Of a stretch of DNA of 64,000 bases, positions 45,445 through 54,198 are shown in pieces. The notes beneath the pieces were generated by a model that saw nothing but the letters and a program-made list of their open reading frames with translations, was not told where the DNA came from and did no database searches. The stretch's first letter is position 1. The number at the start of each line of letters is the position of its first letter. The stretch spans positions 5,096,501 through 5,160,500 of the forward strand of contig NZ_CP067395.1 in the NCBI RefSeq assembly GCF_017355525.1, read 5' to 3'. Source of the stretch: Lysobacter enzymogenes. GTDB lineage: Bacteria > Pseudomonadota > Gammaproteobacteria > Xanthomonadales > Xanthomonadaceae. Made by a program: the position numbers and the translations under genes.

Positions 45445-46131
45445 TCAGAACGGGCGCAGCCCGGCGGTCAGCGCGGCCAGCGGCACCGCGCCGGGCGCGT
45501 CGGGGTCGAGCGCGGCGAAACCGCCGCGGCGCAGGATCACCTCGCGCAGGTAATCCAGGAAACAGGCCCCGCGCGCTTCGTCGAGCAGCACGAAGTCGAA
45601 GCCGGCCTGCGGCACGGCGACCGAATAGGCCGGGCCGCCGCTGATGTTGTCCTTGTGATAGACGTCGGGCGACAGCGGCAAGTGCAGCAGGCCATCGGCC
45701 TCGGGCTCGCAGTCGTCGAGCTGGCTCAGCACGTCTTCGGCCGGGCACACCACCAGCGGATCGAGCAGGCCGGGGAAATCCGGGTGCGTGCCGGTGAACG
45801 CGACGCCGCCGACCGCGCTCCAGAAACAGTCCAGCGTCAGCGGCAGCGCGCCGGCGCGCGCACGGATGCGTTCGCGCGCCGCGACGCCGCTGGCGACCAG
45901 CGGCGCGGACACGCCGCCGCCGTCGTTCGGGTCGCACCACAGCGACCAGGCATAACCGTGCGCGGCCAGCCGCGCGGCGATCAGGCCGCAGTTCTGCGCG
46001 ACCTGGGCCATGGCCAGTTCGGCCACGGCCCGGGCCTGCGCGAGCGCCGCGCCGCGCAGCGGCGTCAAGCGGGTCAACTCGGCGGTGACCTCGCGATGCT
46101 CGCCGTTGCGGTAGCGCGCGAGGTAGTCCAC
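45445..46131 (-). CDS. Hypothetical 228-residue protein downstream of ilvE
   Basis: Not recognised. The soluble protein has a helical Ala-rich N-terminal half (RGAALAQARAVAELAMAQVA) and a C-terminal alpha/beta part with distinctive motifs: CDPNDGGGVSAPLV, LLHLPLSPDVYHKDNISGGP and LDYLREVILRRGGFAAL. No signal or membrane segment. Its start lies 16 bp after the ilvE stop on the same strand, so it is co-transcribed with ilvE, but the sequence gives no link to amino-acid metabolism. It converges on the kinase gene. Confidence 0.75.
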   Translation of the reverse strand: MDYLARYRNGEHREVTAELTRLTPLRGAALAQARAVAELAMAQVAQNCGLIAARLAAHGYAWSLWCDPNDGGGVSAPLVASGVAARERIRARAGALPLTLDCFWSAVGGVAFTGTHPDFPGLLDPLVVCPAEDVLSQLDDCEPEADGLLHLPLSPDVYHKDNISGGPAYSVAVPQAGFDFVLLDEARGACFLDYLREVILRRGGFAALDPDAPGAVPLAALTAGLRPF

Positions 46132-46147
46132 CGCTCGCGCCGCGCGC

Positions 46148-47062
46148 TTACTTCACCGCTTCCAGCCAGCCGTACTTGTCCGCGGTCTTGCCGTTGAACA
46201 AGCCGAAGAACAGTTCCTGGATGCGCTCGGTCACCGGGCCGCGGCGGCCGCTGCCGACCTGGCGGCCGTCGACCGAACGGATCGGGGTGATCTCGGCGGC
46301 GGTGCCGCACATGAACAACTCGTCGCACAGGTACAGGTACTCGCGCGGCAGGTCGCGTTCGACCACTTCGATGCCGACGTCGCGGGCCAGGGTGATGATG
46401 GTGTTGCGGGTCAGGCCGTTGAGCAGGGCCGCGCTGACCGGGGTGGTGTGCAGCGCGCCGTTGAACACCAGGAACAGGTTTTCGCCGGCGCCTTCCGACA
46501 GCAGGCCGGTCGAGGCCAGGGCGATGCCTTCGCCGAAGCCCAGGCGGCGCGCTTCGCGCGCGACCAATTGGCCGGACAGATAATTGCCGCCGGCCTTGGC
46601 GCCGGCCGGAATGGTGTTGGGGGCGAAGCGCTGCCAGCTCGACACGCAGGCGTCGATGCCTTCTTCGAGCACGGCCGGGCCGAGGTACTGGCCCATCTTC
46701 CAGGTCGCCACCGCCATGTCGGTCGGGGTGTCGGCCGACAGGCCGAAGCCGCCGAGGCCGCGGTAGGCGACCGGGCGCAGGTAGTCGGTGGTGTGGCCGT
46801 TGGCCTTGATGACTTCGTGGCAGGCGTCGTTGATCTGCGCCAGCGAATACGGCATGGCCATGTCGTAGATCTTGGCCGAGGCGAACAGACGCTGGTTGTG
46901 GTCGTTCAAGCGGAAGATGATCGGGCCGTTCGGCGTGTCGTAGGTGCGGATGCCTTCGAACACGGACGAGCCGTAATGCAGCGCGTGCGACATCACGTGA
47001 GTGGTCGCGTCGGCCCAACGCTTGATCGAACCGTTGTGCCAGATCCATTCGGGGTATTGCAT
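46148..47062 (-). CDS. ilvE: Branched-chain amino acid aminotransferase IlvE
   Basis: The 304-residue PLP enzyme of aminotransferase class IV carries out the last step of leucine, isoleucine and valine synthesis and the first step of their breakdown. MQYPEWIWHNGSIKRWADAT opens the protein. HALHYGSSVFEGIRTY, YLRPVAYRG, the PLP-lysine AGAKAGGNYLSGQLVAREAR and LSEGAGENLFLV are signature blocks; TRNTIITLARD and CGTAAEITPIRSVDGRQVGS close it. Length and start are normal. The next gene (45445-46131) is 16 bp downstream. Confidence 0.97.
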   Translation of the reverse strand: MQYPEWIWHNGSIKRWADATTHVMSHALHYGSSVFEGIRTYDTPNGPIIFRLNDHNQRLFASAKIYDMAMPYSLAQINDACHEVIKANGHTTDYLRPVAYRGLGGFGLSADTPTDMAVATWKMGQYLGPAVLEEGIDACVSSWQRFAPNTIPAGAKAGGNYLSGQLVAREARRLGFGEGIALASTGLLSEGAGENLFLVFNGALHTTPVSAALLNGLTRNTIITLARDVGIEVVERDLPREYLYLCDELFMCGTAAEITPIRSVDGRQVGSGRRGPVTERIQELFFGLFNGKTADKYGWLEAVK

Positions 47063-47181
47063 CGTCGGCTTCCGTCGTGGGGAGGGGAAACCGCTATTGT
47101 GCCCTGCGTCGCGGCGGCTTCCCAACGCGACTGCGGCGTATGGGCTTGCAAGGCGCGTCCGATGCGCCTGTTCAGCGGGCT

Positions 47182-47925
47182 TCAGCCGCCTTTGATCCAC
47201 CAGCAGCCGAAGTGGCGGGTCAGCCCGAACACGGTGCGCGACGGGGTGACGCCGTTGGCCAGGGTCTGCTCCAGGCGCAGCGCCACGGGCGCGGCGCGGC
47301 GATGCACCGGCGCCGGTGCGGCGGGCGCTTCGGCGCTGGTAGCGTCCGCAGCGGGCGCGGCGGCGCCGTCCATGCCGGCGGGGCGGCCGAGCCCGGTCGC
47401 CGGTGCGGGCGGCGGCGGTGGCGTGGCGGGCGGCAGCGGCGCCAGCGCGGCGTTCGGCGCGGCCGGCGGCAGCGTGGTCCACGGGCCCGGTTGCGGCGCG
47501 GGTTCGGCGGCGGCGCCCATGACCGGCGCGATGTCGAGCAGCGGGCGCTGGGCGATCGCGTCCAGGCGCTGGATCACCGCATAGCCCTGGTCGTCGGACA
47601 TGCCGGCGAAGTGATAGACCGCGGCGAGTTTGTTGCCGTCGTGGGCGTCGATCGCGGTGGTGATTGCGCCGACCAGGTCGCGCAGGTTGCGCGCGCAGCC
47701 GCCGGCGTAGGCGGCTTCGGGCTTGGCCGCGGCGGCGGCCGCGGCGCCGCGCGGCAGGCGGTCGACGCCGCCGACGGTGGCGCAGTCGCGGTCGGTGTAG
47801 ACGGAGTTGCCGCGGGCGTCCGTGCAGCGGCGGATCTGCGCCTGGGCGGCGCTGGGGTGGAGCGCAGCTGCGGCTAAGGCGAGCGGCGGCAGCCAGGTGA
47901 GGCAGAGACGGACGGGGGATGGCAT
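47182..47925 (-). CDS. Secreted DUF4124-domain protein
   Basis: The 247-residue precursor has a signal peptide (to about residue 29, SAAQA-QI), then the DUF4124 motif IRRCTDARGNSVYTDRDCAT with paired cysteines. A helical middle domain (CARNLRDLVGAITTAIDAHD; KLAAVYHFAGMSDDQGYAVI) is followed by a long Pro/Ala-rich linker (~140-205) and a C-terminal segment ending HFGCWWIKGG. DUF4124 proteins are periplasmic in Gram-negatives and of unknown function. No partner gene is evident. Confidence 0.88.
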   Translation of the reverse strand: MPSPVRLCLTWLPPLALAAAALHPSAAQAQIRRCTDARGNSVYTDRDCATVGGVDRLPRGAAAAAAAKPEAAYAGGCARNLRDLVGAITTAIDAHDGNKLAAVYHFAGMSDDQGYAVIQRLDAIAQRPLLDIAPVMGAAAEPAPQPGPWTTLPPAAPNAALAPLPPATPPPPPAPATGLGRPAGMDGAAAPAADATSAEAPAAPAPVHRRAAPVALRLEQTLANGVTPSRTVFGLTRHFGCWWIKGG

Positions 47926-48585
47926 CGGCGAAGACTAGCGCCGGGGAGCGGGGAGGGACAGTGCAGTGGTCGCGGGAACCGCAGGTGCGCAGCTCTGCCG
48001 CGACAATCCGAAGCCCGCATTTCCATCGTCTTTTCAGCGAAAGCTGGAATCCATTTTGATTTTGCCGTTGCTCTCGAGCTTGCTGTAGCGACGAGTGAGG
48101 ACAAGCGACGATCCAAAGCTTCCGTCCGCAAGCGGCCGGGTCACTTTCTTTGTCTTGCCAAAGAAAGTAACCAAAGAAAGGCGCTTTCCTGTTTTTCGAA
48201 TCAAGAGCCACTAGGGTTCGATGCCTGCGCGGGGATGCGGGACAAGGGCCATCCTGGCCCGGTCCCGCACGCGCGCATCCATGCGCGCGCCCTTCGGGTC
48301 TCTCATTGCCTGTGGCGAGTTCGTAGCGGCAGGGGGAGCAAAAAAGCTGAGCCAACAAAAATGGGTTCCGGCTTTCGCCGGAACCCATTTGATTTTTGTC
48401 GAAGCCCGAACGGCCGCAAACGAAACCGGCCGTGGCCCCCTGTAGGAGCGGCGCGAGCCGCGACCGCGACAACGCGGCTACGGCGAAACGACCGCAAAAG
48501 GAAAATCCCCAACCTTCTGCTGCGCCGAACGCGCAAACCCGAAACCCCCGCGCGGCGCCCCGAGGCGCCGCGCGGGAGCGCTAGG
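47926..48585. other. 660-bp non-coding region with several dispersed hairpins
   Basis: It contains, in order: a degenerate hairpin-plus-T element at about 48030-48065 (CAGCGAAAGCTGG then ATTTTGATTTT); an ACTTTCTTTG/CAAAGAAAGT hairpin at 48143-48168; a perfect 14-bp stem with 4-nt loop at 48359-48390 (AAATGGGTTCCGGC/GCCGGAACCCATTT) flanked by A- and T-runs; a single family 1 arm at 48440-48475; and a GC-rich hairpin at 48550-48575 that may end the metalloprotease transcript. No gene is seen. Confidence 0.7.
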
Positions 48586-49854
48586 TCAGCGGAAGCCCGC
48601 CACCGTCGCGGCGCGTTCGTTGAGCACGCGCGCGTTGTTGCTCTTGGCGGCCGTGCCCATCGGCGAGCCGTTGTAGGTGATGTTCGGGTTCGACCAATAG
48701 TTCAGGCGCGGGCAGTTGCTGCCGCAGCTGTAGGCCATGATCGTGCGCCAGGCGTTGCCCGGGCCCCAGTAGCCGTGGCCGTAGGGGTAGATCGTGTTGG
48801 TGCCGTTGCTCGGATCGTGGTGCGCGCCGAAGTTGTGGCCGATCTCGTGGGCGAAGCTGTAGTAGCCGGTCATGCAGCTCGCGCCGACCACGCTGAAGGC
48901 GTTGGCCGCGTTCGAGTTGAGGTAGCCCAGGCCGCAATACGCCGGGTCGGTGATGATCAGGACGTTGACGTCGGCTTTGATGGTGTTGCGGGTGGTGTGG
49001 TAGCTGTTGAGATAAGCGTCGGTGGTGCCGGCGAAGCGGCTCAGGTCGGTGTCGAAGCCGGCGCTGACGTAGCTGTCGGTGTACTGGCCGGCCAGCTCGA
49101 ACTTCACGTTGACCGCGCTGTTGGTGAAGCTCTGGTTGCTCTCGGTGATGGCCAGGTTGGCCTTGGTCAGGGTGTTGCCGACCGCGTTGGCGGCGGCCTG
49201 GGTGTAGACCACCATCACCCGCACCACGGTCGGCGCTTTCTCGCCGGCCTTGGCTTCGTCGAACTTGGGATCGAGCTTGAGCGGCGGCAGCGGCAGGCTG
49301 GCGTACGAGGACGGGTGGTCTTCCGGCATCTTCGACTCGTCGATCAGGCTGATCGCGTGGCCGCCGGCCTTGAGCGGGTCGATGCGGTAGAGCTTGCCGC
49401 CGCTGCGCACCGTGCCGGAGATCTGGTCGCCCTGGCGCACCAGGATCGCCGACTCCTCCGGATTGTCGATCAGCTCGGCGCCGGTGAACCGGTTGATGCG
49501 CTTGAGCTGCTTGTCCGGGTCGCCGACCATGCCCTGCCAGATCACGATGCCGTCGGCCTTGCTCTGGGCGCTGAGCTTGTGCGCCTTCAGGCTCACGCCG
49601 GGCGCGAGGTTCAGCAGCAGCTGGTCCTGGGTTTCGGTGATCTGCTGGGTGTCGGCGCGGACCAGGTCGACGCGCACCGCGGCGCGTTCGGCCTTGACCG
49701 CCTTGAAGGTGAGGTCGGCATCGGCGCTGCGCGCGAGCGCGGCGGCCGGGGTCGAGAACAGCGGAGCCGGTTCGGCGGCCGTGGCGGCGCCGGCCAGGCC
49801 CAGCGAAAGGGCGATGGCGAAATTCAACGGCAAGAGCTTATTGCGGACGGACAT
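48586..49854 (-). CDS. Secreted M12-family zinc metalloprotease
   Basis: The 422-residue precursor has a signal peptide (MSVRNKLLPLNFAIALSLGL, cleavage near AAT-AAE) and a ~180-residue propeptide. The reprolysin-like catalytic domain has zinc motif HEIGHNFGAHHD (first His at residue 336) and the Met-turn AYSCGSNCPR. A conserved-looking C-terminus (YWSNPNITYNGSPMGTA; NNARVLNERAATVAGF) follows. It resembles secreted peptidyl-Asp-type metalloendopeptidases of related bacteria. GGAG lies 9 nt before the chosen ATG; an earlier ATG ten codons upstream would lengthen the signal peptide. Extracellular and likely part of the lytic secretome. Confidence 0.92.
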   Translation of the reverse strand: MSVRNKLLPLNFAIALSLGLAGAATAAEPAPLFSTPAAALARSADADLTFKAVKAERAAVRVDLVRADTQQITETQDQLLLNLAPGVSLKAHKLSAQSKADGIVIWQGMVGDPDKQLKRINRFTGAELIDNPEESAILVRQGDQISGTVRSGGKLYRIDPLKAGGHAISLIDESKMPEDHPSSYASLPLPPLKLDPKFDEAKAGEKAPTVVRVMVVYTQAAANAVGNTLTKANLAITESNQSFTNSAVNVKFELAGQYTDSYVSAGFDTDLSRFAGTTDAYLNSYHTTRNTIKADVNVLIITDPAYCGLGYLNSNAANAFSVVGASCMTGYYSFAHEIGHNFGAHHDPSNGTNTIYPYGHGYWGPGNAWRTIMAYSCGSNCPRLNYWSNPNITYNGSPMGTAAKSNNARVLNERAATVAGFR

Positions 49855-50154
49855 GTGCGCACTCTCCATTGGGGACCGCTGCACGCCGCGTAGGCCCGTG
49901 GCCGGGCCGGCGGTGGCGGTCGCGAGGGCATCGCTCGTCGCGGCGATGCATCCTGACGCCAGTGGGCGCGCGCGGCGTCGCGCAGCTCAAGACCGAACTT
50001 GTCGCAAGGCAAGCGCAAGCTGAGAACTGCGCATGCAGTTCGCCATTGATGCTAGGCACCATGCCGCACGTTTTGTGCGCCTCGTCGCGCCTGCTTCAGC
50101 TCGGTGAATGCGGCCGGCGCCGGTATTTCGTGCGTATTGGTCGGGCCGTCTTGC

Positions 50155-50233
50155 GGGAGCGGCTTCAGTCCCGATGCCGTCCGCTCAGGCCTCGGCGATC
50201 CGGAACGAAAGCGTCGGGACTGAAGCCGCTCCC
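50155..50233. repeat. Dispersed inverted repeat, family 2, perfect arms
   Basis: GGGAGCGGCTTCAGTCCCGA (50155-50174) and its exact complement (50214-50233) lie 39 bp apart. The element sits in the 414-bp gap between the metalloprotease start and the metF stop (49855-50268); no gene is seen in that gap. Confidence 0.9.
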
Positions 50234-50268
50234 ACAGCGCGCGGGCCGCAACCGTCGCAGCCGATCGG

Positions 50269-51093
50269 TCAGGCGATGCGCGCGAGCACCGACAGCGTCG
50301 GCTTGGCGAGGTTGAGCGTGTAGAAATGCAGCCCCGGCGCGCCGCCCTCGATCAGGCGGCTGCACAGCTTGGCCACGACCTCGGCGCCGAACTCGCGCAC
50401 GCTGTCGGCGTCGTCGCCGTAGGCGTGCATGCGTTGGGCGATCCAGCGCGGGATCTCGGCGCCGCACATGTCGGAGAAGCGGCGCAGCTGGCTGAAATTG
50501 GCGATCGGCATGATCCCGGGCACGATCGGGATGTCGATGCCGGACGCGCGTACGTCGTCGACGAAACGGAAGTAGGCGTCGGGGTTGTAGAAGTACTGGG
50601 TGATCGCGCCGTCGGCGCCGGCGCGGACCTTGCGCTTGAAGTTCTCCAGGTCCGACAGCGCGTCGCGCGCCTGCGGATGGGTTTCCGGATACGCGGCCAC
50701 CTCGATGTGGAAGTGGTCGCCGGTTTCGGCGCGGATGAATTCGACCAGTTCGTTGGCGTAGCGCAGGTCGCCGGCGCTGGCCATGCCCGAGGGCAGGTCG
50801 CCGCGCAGGGTGACCAGGCGGCGGCAGCCGATCTCGCGGTACAGCGCCAGCAGCTCGCGGATCTCGCTGCGGGTGCCGCCGACGCAGGACAGGTGCGGCG
50901 CGGCGTCGAGGCTGTGCTTCTTGCGCAGGCGGCGGATGGTCTCGGGCGTGTAGCTCAGGGTCGAGCCGCCGGCGCCGAACGTGCACGAGACGTAGCTCGG
51001 CGCGAACCCGCGCAGCTTCGCCGCGGTCTTGTCGAGCTGGCTGCGCTGCTCGTCGGTCTTGGGCGGGTAGAACTCGAAGCTGATCGGCAGCAT
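50269..51093 (-). CDS. metF: Methylenetetrahydrofolate reductase MetF
   Basis: The 274-residue flavoprotein reduces 5,10-methylene- to 5-methyl-tetrahydrofolate for methionine synthesis. The TIM barrel opens ISFEFYPPKTDEQRSQL, with SYVSCTFGAGGST, HLSCVGGTRSEIRELLALY, LVTLRGDLPSG (FAD/folate loop), ADGAITQYFYNPDAYFRF and IPIVPGIMPI as signature blocks. Length is normal. It has its own promoter in the short divergent gap to the GNAT gene, where ATAATATCTCTTTATCGCGA stands out. ahcY and metK of the same methyl cycle lie 4-13 kb away. Confidence 0.97.
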   Translation of the reverse strand: MLPISFEFYPPKTDEQRSQLDKTAAKLRGFAPSYVSCTFGAGGSTLSYTPETIRRLRKKHSLDAAPHLSCVGGTRSEIRELLALYREIGCRRLVTLRGDLPSGMASAGDLRYANELVEFIRAETGDHFHIEVAAYPETHPQARDALSDLENFKRKVRAGADGAITQYFYNPDAYFRFVDDVRASGIDIPIVPGIMPIANFSQLRRFSDMCGAEIPRWIAQRMHAYGDDADSVREFGAEVVAKLCSRLIEGGAPGLHFYTLNLAKPTLSVLARIA

Positions 51094-51127
51094 GGGCGGG
51101 GCCGTGGCGAGAGGTTGCGGGGATAAT

Positions 51128-51143
51128 ATCTCTTTATCGCGAT
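51128..51143. promoter_or_regulatory. Possible methyl-cycle regulator site upstream of metF
   Basis: ATCTCTTTATCGCGAT lies 35-50 bp upstream of the metF start, inside an AT-rich island. A similar 16-mer, ATCTTTTTATCCGAAT, is found (minus strand) upstream of metK. The match may reflect a shared regulator or simply similar promoter elements. Confidence 0.35.
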
Positions 51144-51268
51144 GGAATGGAACGGCTTGCCCGCGACGCGGTCCGCGCCGGGGCTTTGACCAAAGTCGCA
51201 ATCGGCCCGGCCTTGACGCGCCGGCCCGGCGGCGCCATTGCAACAGGCAGTCCCTGCAGGCGTCCGGC

Positions 51269-51949
51269 ATGAGCGAAGGCGTACTCGACAATCCGATCTG
51301 GGCCTCGCTGGCCAGCCGCCACCGCGCGCTGGCCCAGTCCGCCGCCGGCGCGGCGCGCTATCCGGCGCAGGTGGCGCCGTTCCTCGGCGTGGCCGACGCG
51401 CAGCTCGCGGACGAGGCGCTGCGCGCGCTGGTGCCGCCGGGCGACACCGCGCTGGCGCTCGGCCTCGCGCCCGCGGTCGGCGCCGGCTGGGAGCTGCGCC
51501 ACCTGACCGATCTGGCGCAGATGATTTGCCGCGCGCCGCTGCCCGCGCCGGCGCCCGCGGCCGACATCGTCGAACTTGGCGCGGCCCGGCGCGACGACGT
51601 GCTGGCGCTGACCGCGCTGGTCTATCCGCACTACTTCCGCCCGCGCACGATGGAACTGGGCCGCTACTTCGGCATCTACGAAGACGGCCGGCTGGCGGCG
51701 ATGGCGGGCGAGCGCATGGGCATGGACGGCTACACCGAGCTCAGCGCGATCTGCACCCATCCGGATTTCCTCGGCCGCGGCCACGCGCGCCGCCTGCTCG
51801 CGTTCCTGGCCAACGACAACCACGCGCGCGGGTTCGTCCCGTTCCTGCACGTCAGCCACGAGAACCCGCGCGCGGTCGAGCTGTATCTGCGCAACGGTTT
51901 CGAATTGCGGCGCGATATTCCGTTCTGGTCGCTGCGGCGCGCGGGCTGA
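51269..51949 (+). CDS. GNAT-family N-acetyltransferase (FR47-like)
   Basis: The 226-residue protein has a divergent N-terminal half (~1-105; LASRHRALAQSAAGAARYPA; APAVGAGWELRHLTDLAQMI) and a C-terminal GNAT domain: AMAGERMGMDGYTELSAICT, the acetyl-CoA loop HPDFLGRGHARRLLAFL, and PFLHVSHENPRAVELYLRNG followed by FELRRDIPFW. The end matches FR47-like acyltransferases. Substrate unknown. Divergent from metF with ~175 bp between the starts. The frame extends upstream of the ATG without start support. Confidence 0.87.
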   Translation: MSEGVLDNPIWASLASRHRALAQSAAGAARYPAQVAPFLGVADAQLADEALRALVPPGDTALALGLAPAVGAGWELRHLTDLAQMICRAPLPAPAPAADIVELGAARRDDVLALTALVYPHYFRPRTMELGRYFGIYEDGRLAAMAGERMGMDGYTELSAICTHPDFLGRGHARRLLAFLANDNHARGFVPFLHVSHENPRAVELYLRNGFELRRDIPFWSLRRAG

Positions 51950-52109
51950 GCGCGGCCGGCTCAGACGGCGCGCGCCGCCGCAGGCGGGCGCCGCTCGTCC
52001 CGGCCGGGCACCGCTCGACCGCCCCAGCCGCCACTGCTCACGAATCTCCCCCGCCGCCCGGGACGGCCCGGCAAGGTGGCGACATTCCGCCACCCCCGAG
52101 GAATCCGTC

Positions 52110-53024
52110 ATGCCCCAGTCCCATCGTCCCAAGCGCCTGCGCCGCGCCGCCGTCGCCCTGAGCGCCTTGCTCGCCGCCGGCGCCGCGCAGGCCGCGACCG
52201 AGCGTTTCCAGGATCTGACCATCGAAGTCGTCGGCCAGGGCCGGCCGGTGCTGATGATCCCCGGCCTCAACTCCGGCGCCGACACCTGGCGCGAGACCTG
52301 CGCCGCATTGCAGGCCGACCGCGTGCAATGCCACATGGTCCAGTTCCCCGGCCTCGCCGGCGCGCCGCCGATCAAGACCGCGGCCTACAACGACACCATG
52401 CGCGACGAGCTGCTGGCCTACATCGAGCAGCGCAAGCTCGAGCGCCCGGTGGTGATGGGCCACAGCCTCGGCGGCTTCGTCGCGCTGAAGATGGGCATGG
52501 CCAAGCCGCAGGCGATCGACAGGTTCATCATCGTCGACACCCTGGGTTTCCTCGGTGCGCTGTACGGCCCGACCCTGACCGCGCAGACGATCCGGCCGAT
52601 GGCCGAAAGCATGGCCGCGATGGTGCGGACCCAGCCGCAGGCGCATTACTACCGCGGCATCGCCGTGACCGCGCAGAGCATGACCGCGAGCGACGACAAG
52701 GTCGCGCTGCTGCGCCGCTGGGGCGAAGCCAGCGACCGCGCCACCACCGCCCAGGCCCTGGTCGAGATGATGACCACCGACCTGCGCCCGGAGTTGGACC
52801 AAGTCAAGGTGCCGACCCTGGTGCTGGCCGGCTGGGTCGGCGGCGCGCGCTTCGGCGCGACCCGCGAGTCGACCCTGGCGATGTACAAACAGCACTACGC
52901 CAAACTCGACGGCGTGCGCATCGAGATGAGCCAGGACGGTTACCATTTCCTGATGTGGGACGATCCGCAGTGGCTGCAAGGGCAGGTGCGCGGTTTCCTG
53001 GCCGAGCCCAAGCCGGCGGGTTGA
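52110..53024 (+). CDS. Secreted alpha/beta hydrolase
   Basis: The 304-residue protein has a basic start and a signal peptide (residues ~11-29, AVALSALLAAGAAQA). Then comes an alpha/beta hydrolase domain: VLMIPGLNSGADTWRETCAA (oxyanion region), the nucleophile elbow VVMGHSLGGFVALKMGM (Ser119) and a C-terminal catalytic His in DGYHFLMWDD. The usual acid after strand 7 is not obvious (VLAGWVGGAR replaces the common Asp site), so it may be moved. A lid-like helical insertion lies at ~150-220. Substrate unknown. GAGGAA occurs upstream of the ATG. Confidence 0.9.
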   Translation: MPQSHRPKRLRRAAVALSALLAAGAAQAATERFQDLTIEVVGQGRPVLMIPGLNSGADTWRETCAALQADRVQCHMVQFPGLAGAPPIKTAAYNDTMRDELLAYIEQRKLERPVVMGHSLGGFVALKMGMAKPQAIDRFIIVDTLGFLGALYGPTLTAQTIRPMAESMAAMVRTQPQAHYYRGIAVTAQSMTASDDKVALLRRWGEASDRATTAQALVEMMTTDLRPELDQVKVPTLVLAGWVGGARFGATRESTLAMYKQHYAKLDGVRIEMSQDGYHFLMWDDPQWLQGQVRGFLAEPKPAG

Positions 53025-53151
53025 GCGTTCGTCCGCCGCGTCGCTGCGATGCGTCCGCGCGGCGGACGCATCGGGCGCCGCCGCCGCGGACGGCGCATCG
53101 CGGCGTTTCATTTCCTCGCGGCTTTTCATTTCCCCGATTCCGAAGCGGCCT

Positions 53152-54198
53152 ATGTTGCGAAACACCACCCGTTCGGCGCTGATCGACGCCGCGTTCTGGA
53201 CCGGCTACTGCGCCTTCAATCTGAGCATGTCGGCGGCGTTCGGCCGGATCACTTCCGGCGCGTGGGTGATCGCGGTCGGGCTGGCGGTGGAGTTGTGGAT
53301 CGCCGGCCGGGTCATGCGCGCGATCGCCCAGCGCCGGCATTGGTTCGAACTCGGGCCGCTGCGGCTGGCCGCGCGGTTGTTCGCCTGCGTGGTGATCGGC
53401 TCGGGCCTGGCGCAACTGGCGCTGGTGCCGCCGCTGTGGGTGGCGGCGAAGTGGAACTGGGTCTATCTCGGCCCGGACAACACCGCCGGTTTCGCCTGGC
53501 CGATGCTGCTGATGTACTGGGCGCAGACCGCGGTGATCCTGGCGCTGTGGGCGGCGCTGTGGAGCTGGACGGTGGCGATGCGCCGCTACCGCGAGGGCGA
53601 GATCGCCCGGCTCAACGCCGAATCGCTGCGCCATGCGTCCGAACTGGACGCCTTGCGCGCGCGCTTGAACCCGCACTTCGTATTCAACGCGCTCAACAAC
53701 CTGCGCGCGCTGATCAACGAAGACACCGAGCGCGCGCGCGAACTGGTCACGCGCCTGTCCTCGACCCTGCGCCACGCGCTCGACCACAGCCAGCGCGAGA
53801 GCGTCAGCGTGGCCGAGGAATTGAGCGTGGTCGACGATTACCTCGCGGTCGAATCGGTGCATTACGAAGACCGGCTGCGGGTGGTGCGCGACGTCGATCC
53901 GGCCGCGCTCGACCTGCGGCTGCCGCCGATGGCGCTGCAACTGCTGGTGGAGAACGCGATCAAGCACGGCATCGCCCGCACCCCCGGCGGCGGCGAGCTG
54001 AGCCTGCGCGTGCGCGCCGACGGCGCGCGGCTGCGGATCGAGGTCGCCAACCCGGGCCGGATCGAAGCCGAATCGGTGCGCCGCGGCGTCGGCCTGGCCT
54101 ATTTGCGCACCCGGCTGGCCCACGCCTCGCCGCCGGGCGCGTTCGAACTGCGCCAGCACGGCGCGCGGGTGACGGCGCACATGGAGATTTCGCAATGA
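53152..54198 (+). CDS. LytS/YpdA-type sensor histidine kinase
   Basis: The 348-residue kinase has four membrane helices in the first ~140 residues (VIAVGLAVELWIAG; RLFACVVIGSGLAQLALVPP; PMLLMYWAQTAVILALWAAL). The His_kinase domain follows: phospho-acceptor His175 in LRARLNPHFVFNALNNLRAL, then LSVVDDYLAVESVHYEDRL. The ATPase end has PPMALQLLVENAIKHGIART and GVGLAYLRTRL. There is no large extracytoplasmic sensor, so the membrane part itself may sense. Its stop overlaps the regulator start by 4 bp (ATGA). Confidence 0.93.
   Translation: MLRNTTRSALIDAAFWTGYCAFNLSMSAAFGRITSGAWVIAVGLAVELWIAGRVMRAIAQRRHWFELGPLRLAARLFACVVIGSGLAQLALVPPLWVAAKWNWVYLGPDNTAGFAWPMLLMYWAQTAVILALWAALWSWTVAMRRYREGEIARLNAESLRHASELDALRARLNPHFVFNALNNLRALINEDTERARELVTRLSSTLRHALDHSQRESVSVAEELSVVDDYLAVESVHYEDRLRVVRDVDPAALDLRLPPMALQLLVENAIKHGIARTPGGGELSLRVRADGARLRIEVANPGRIEAESVRRGVGLAYLRTRLAHASPPGAFELRQHGARVTAHMEISQ

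Noticed and set aside
45445..46131. SUKH-type immunity protein downstream of ilvE
   Set aside because: The C-terminal motifs were faintly suggestive but too weak to name without a profile search.
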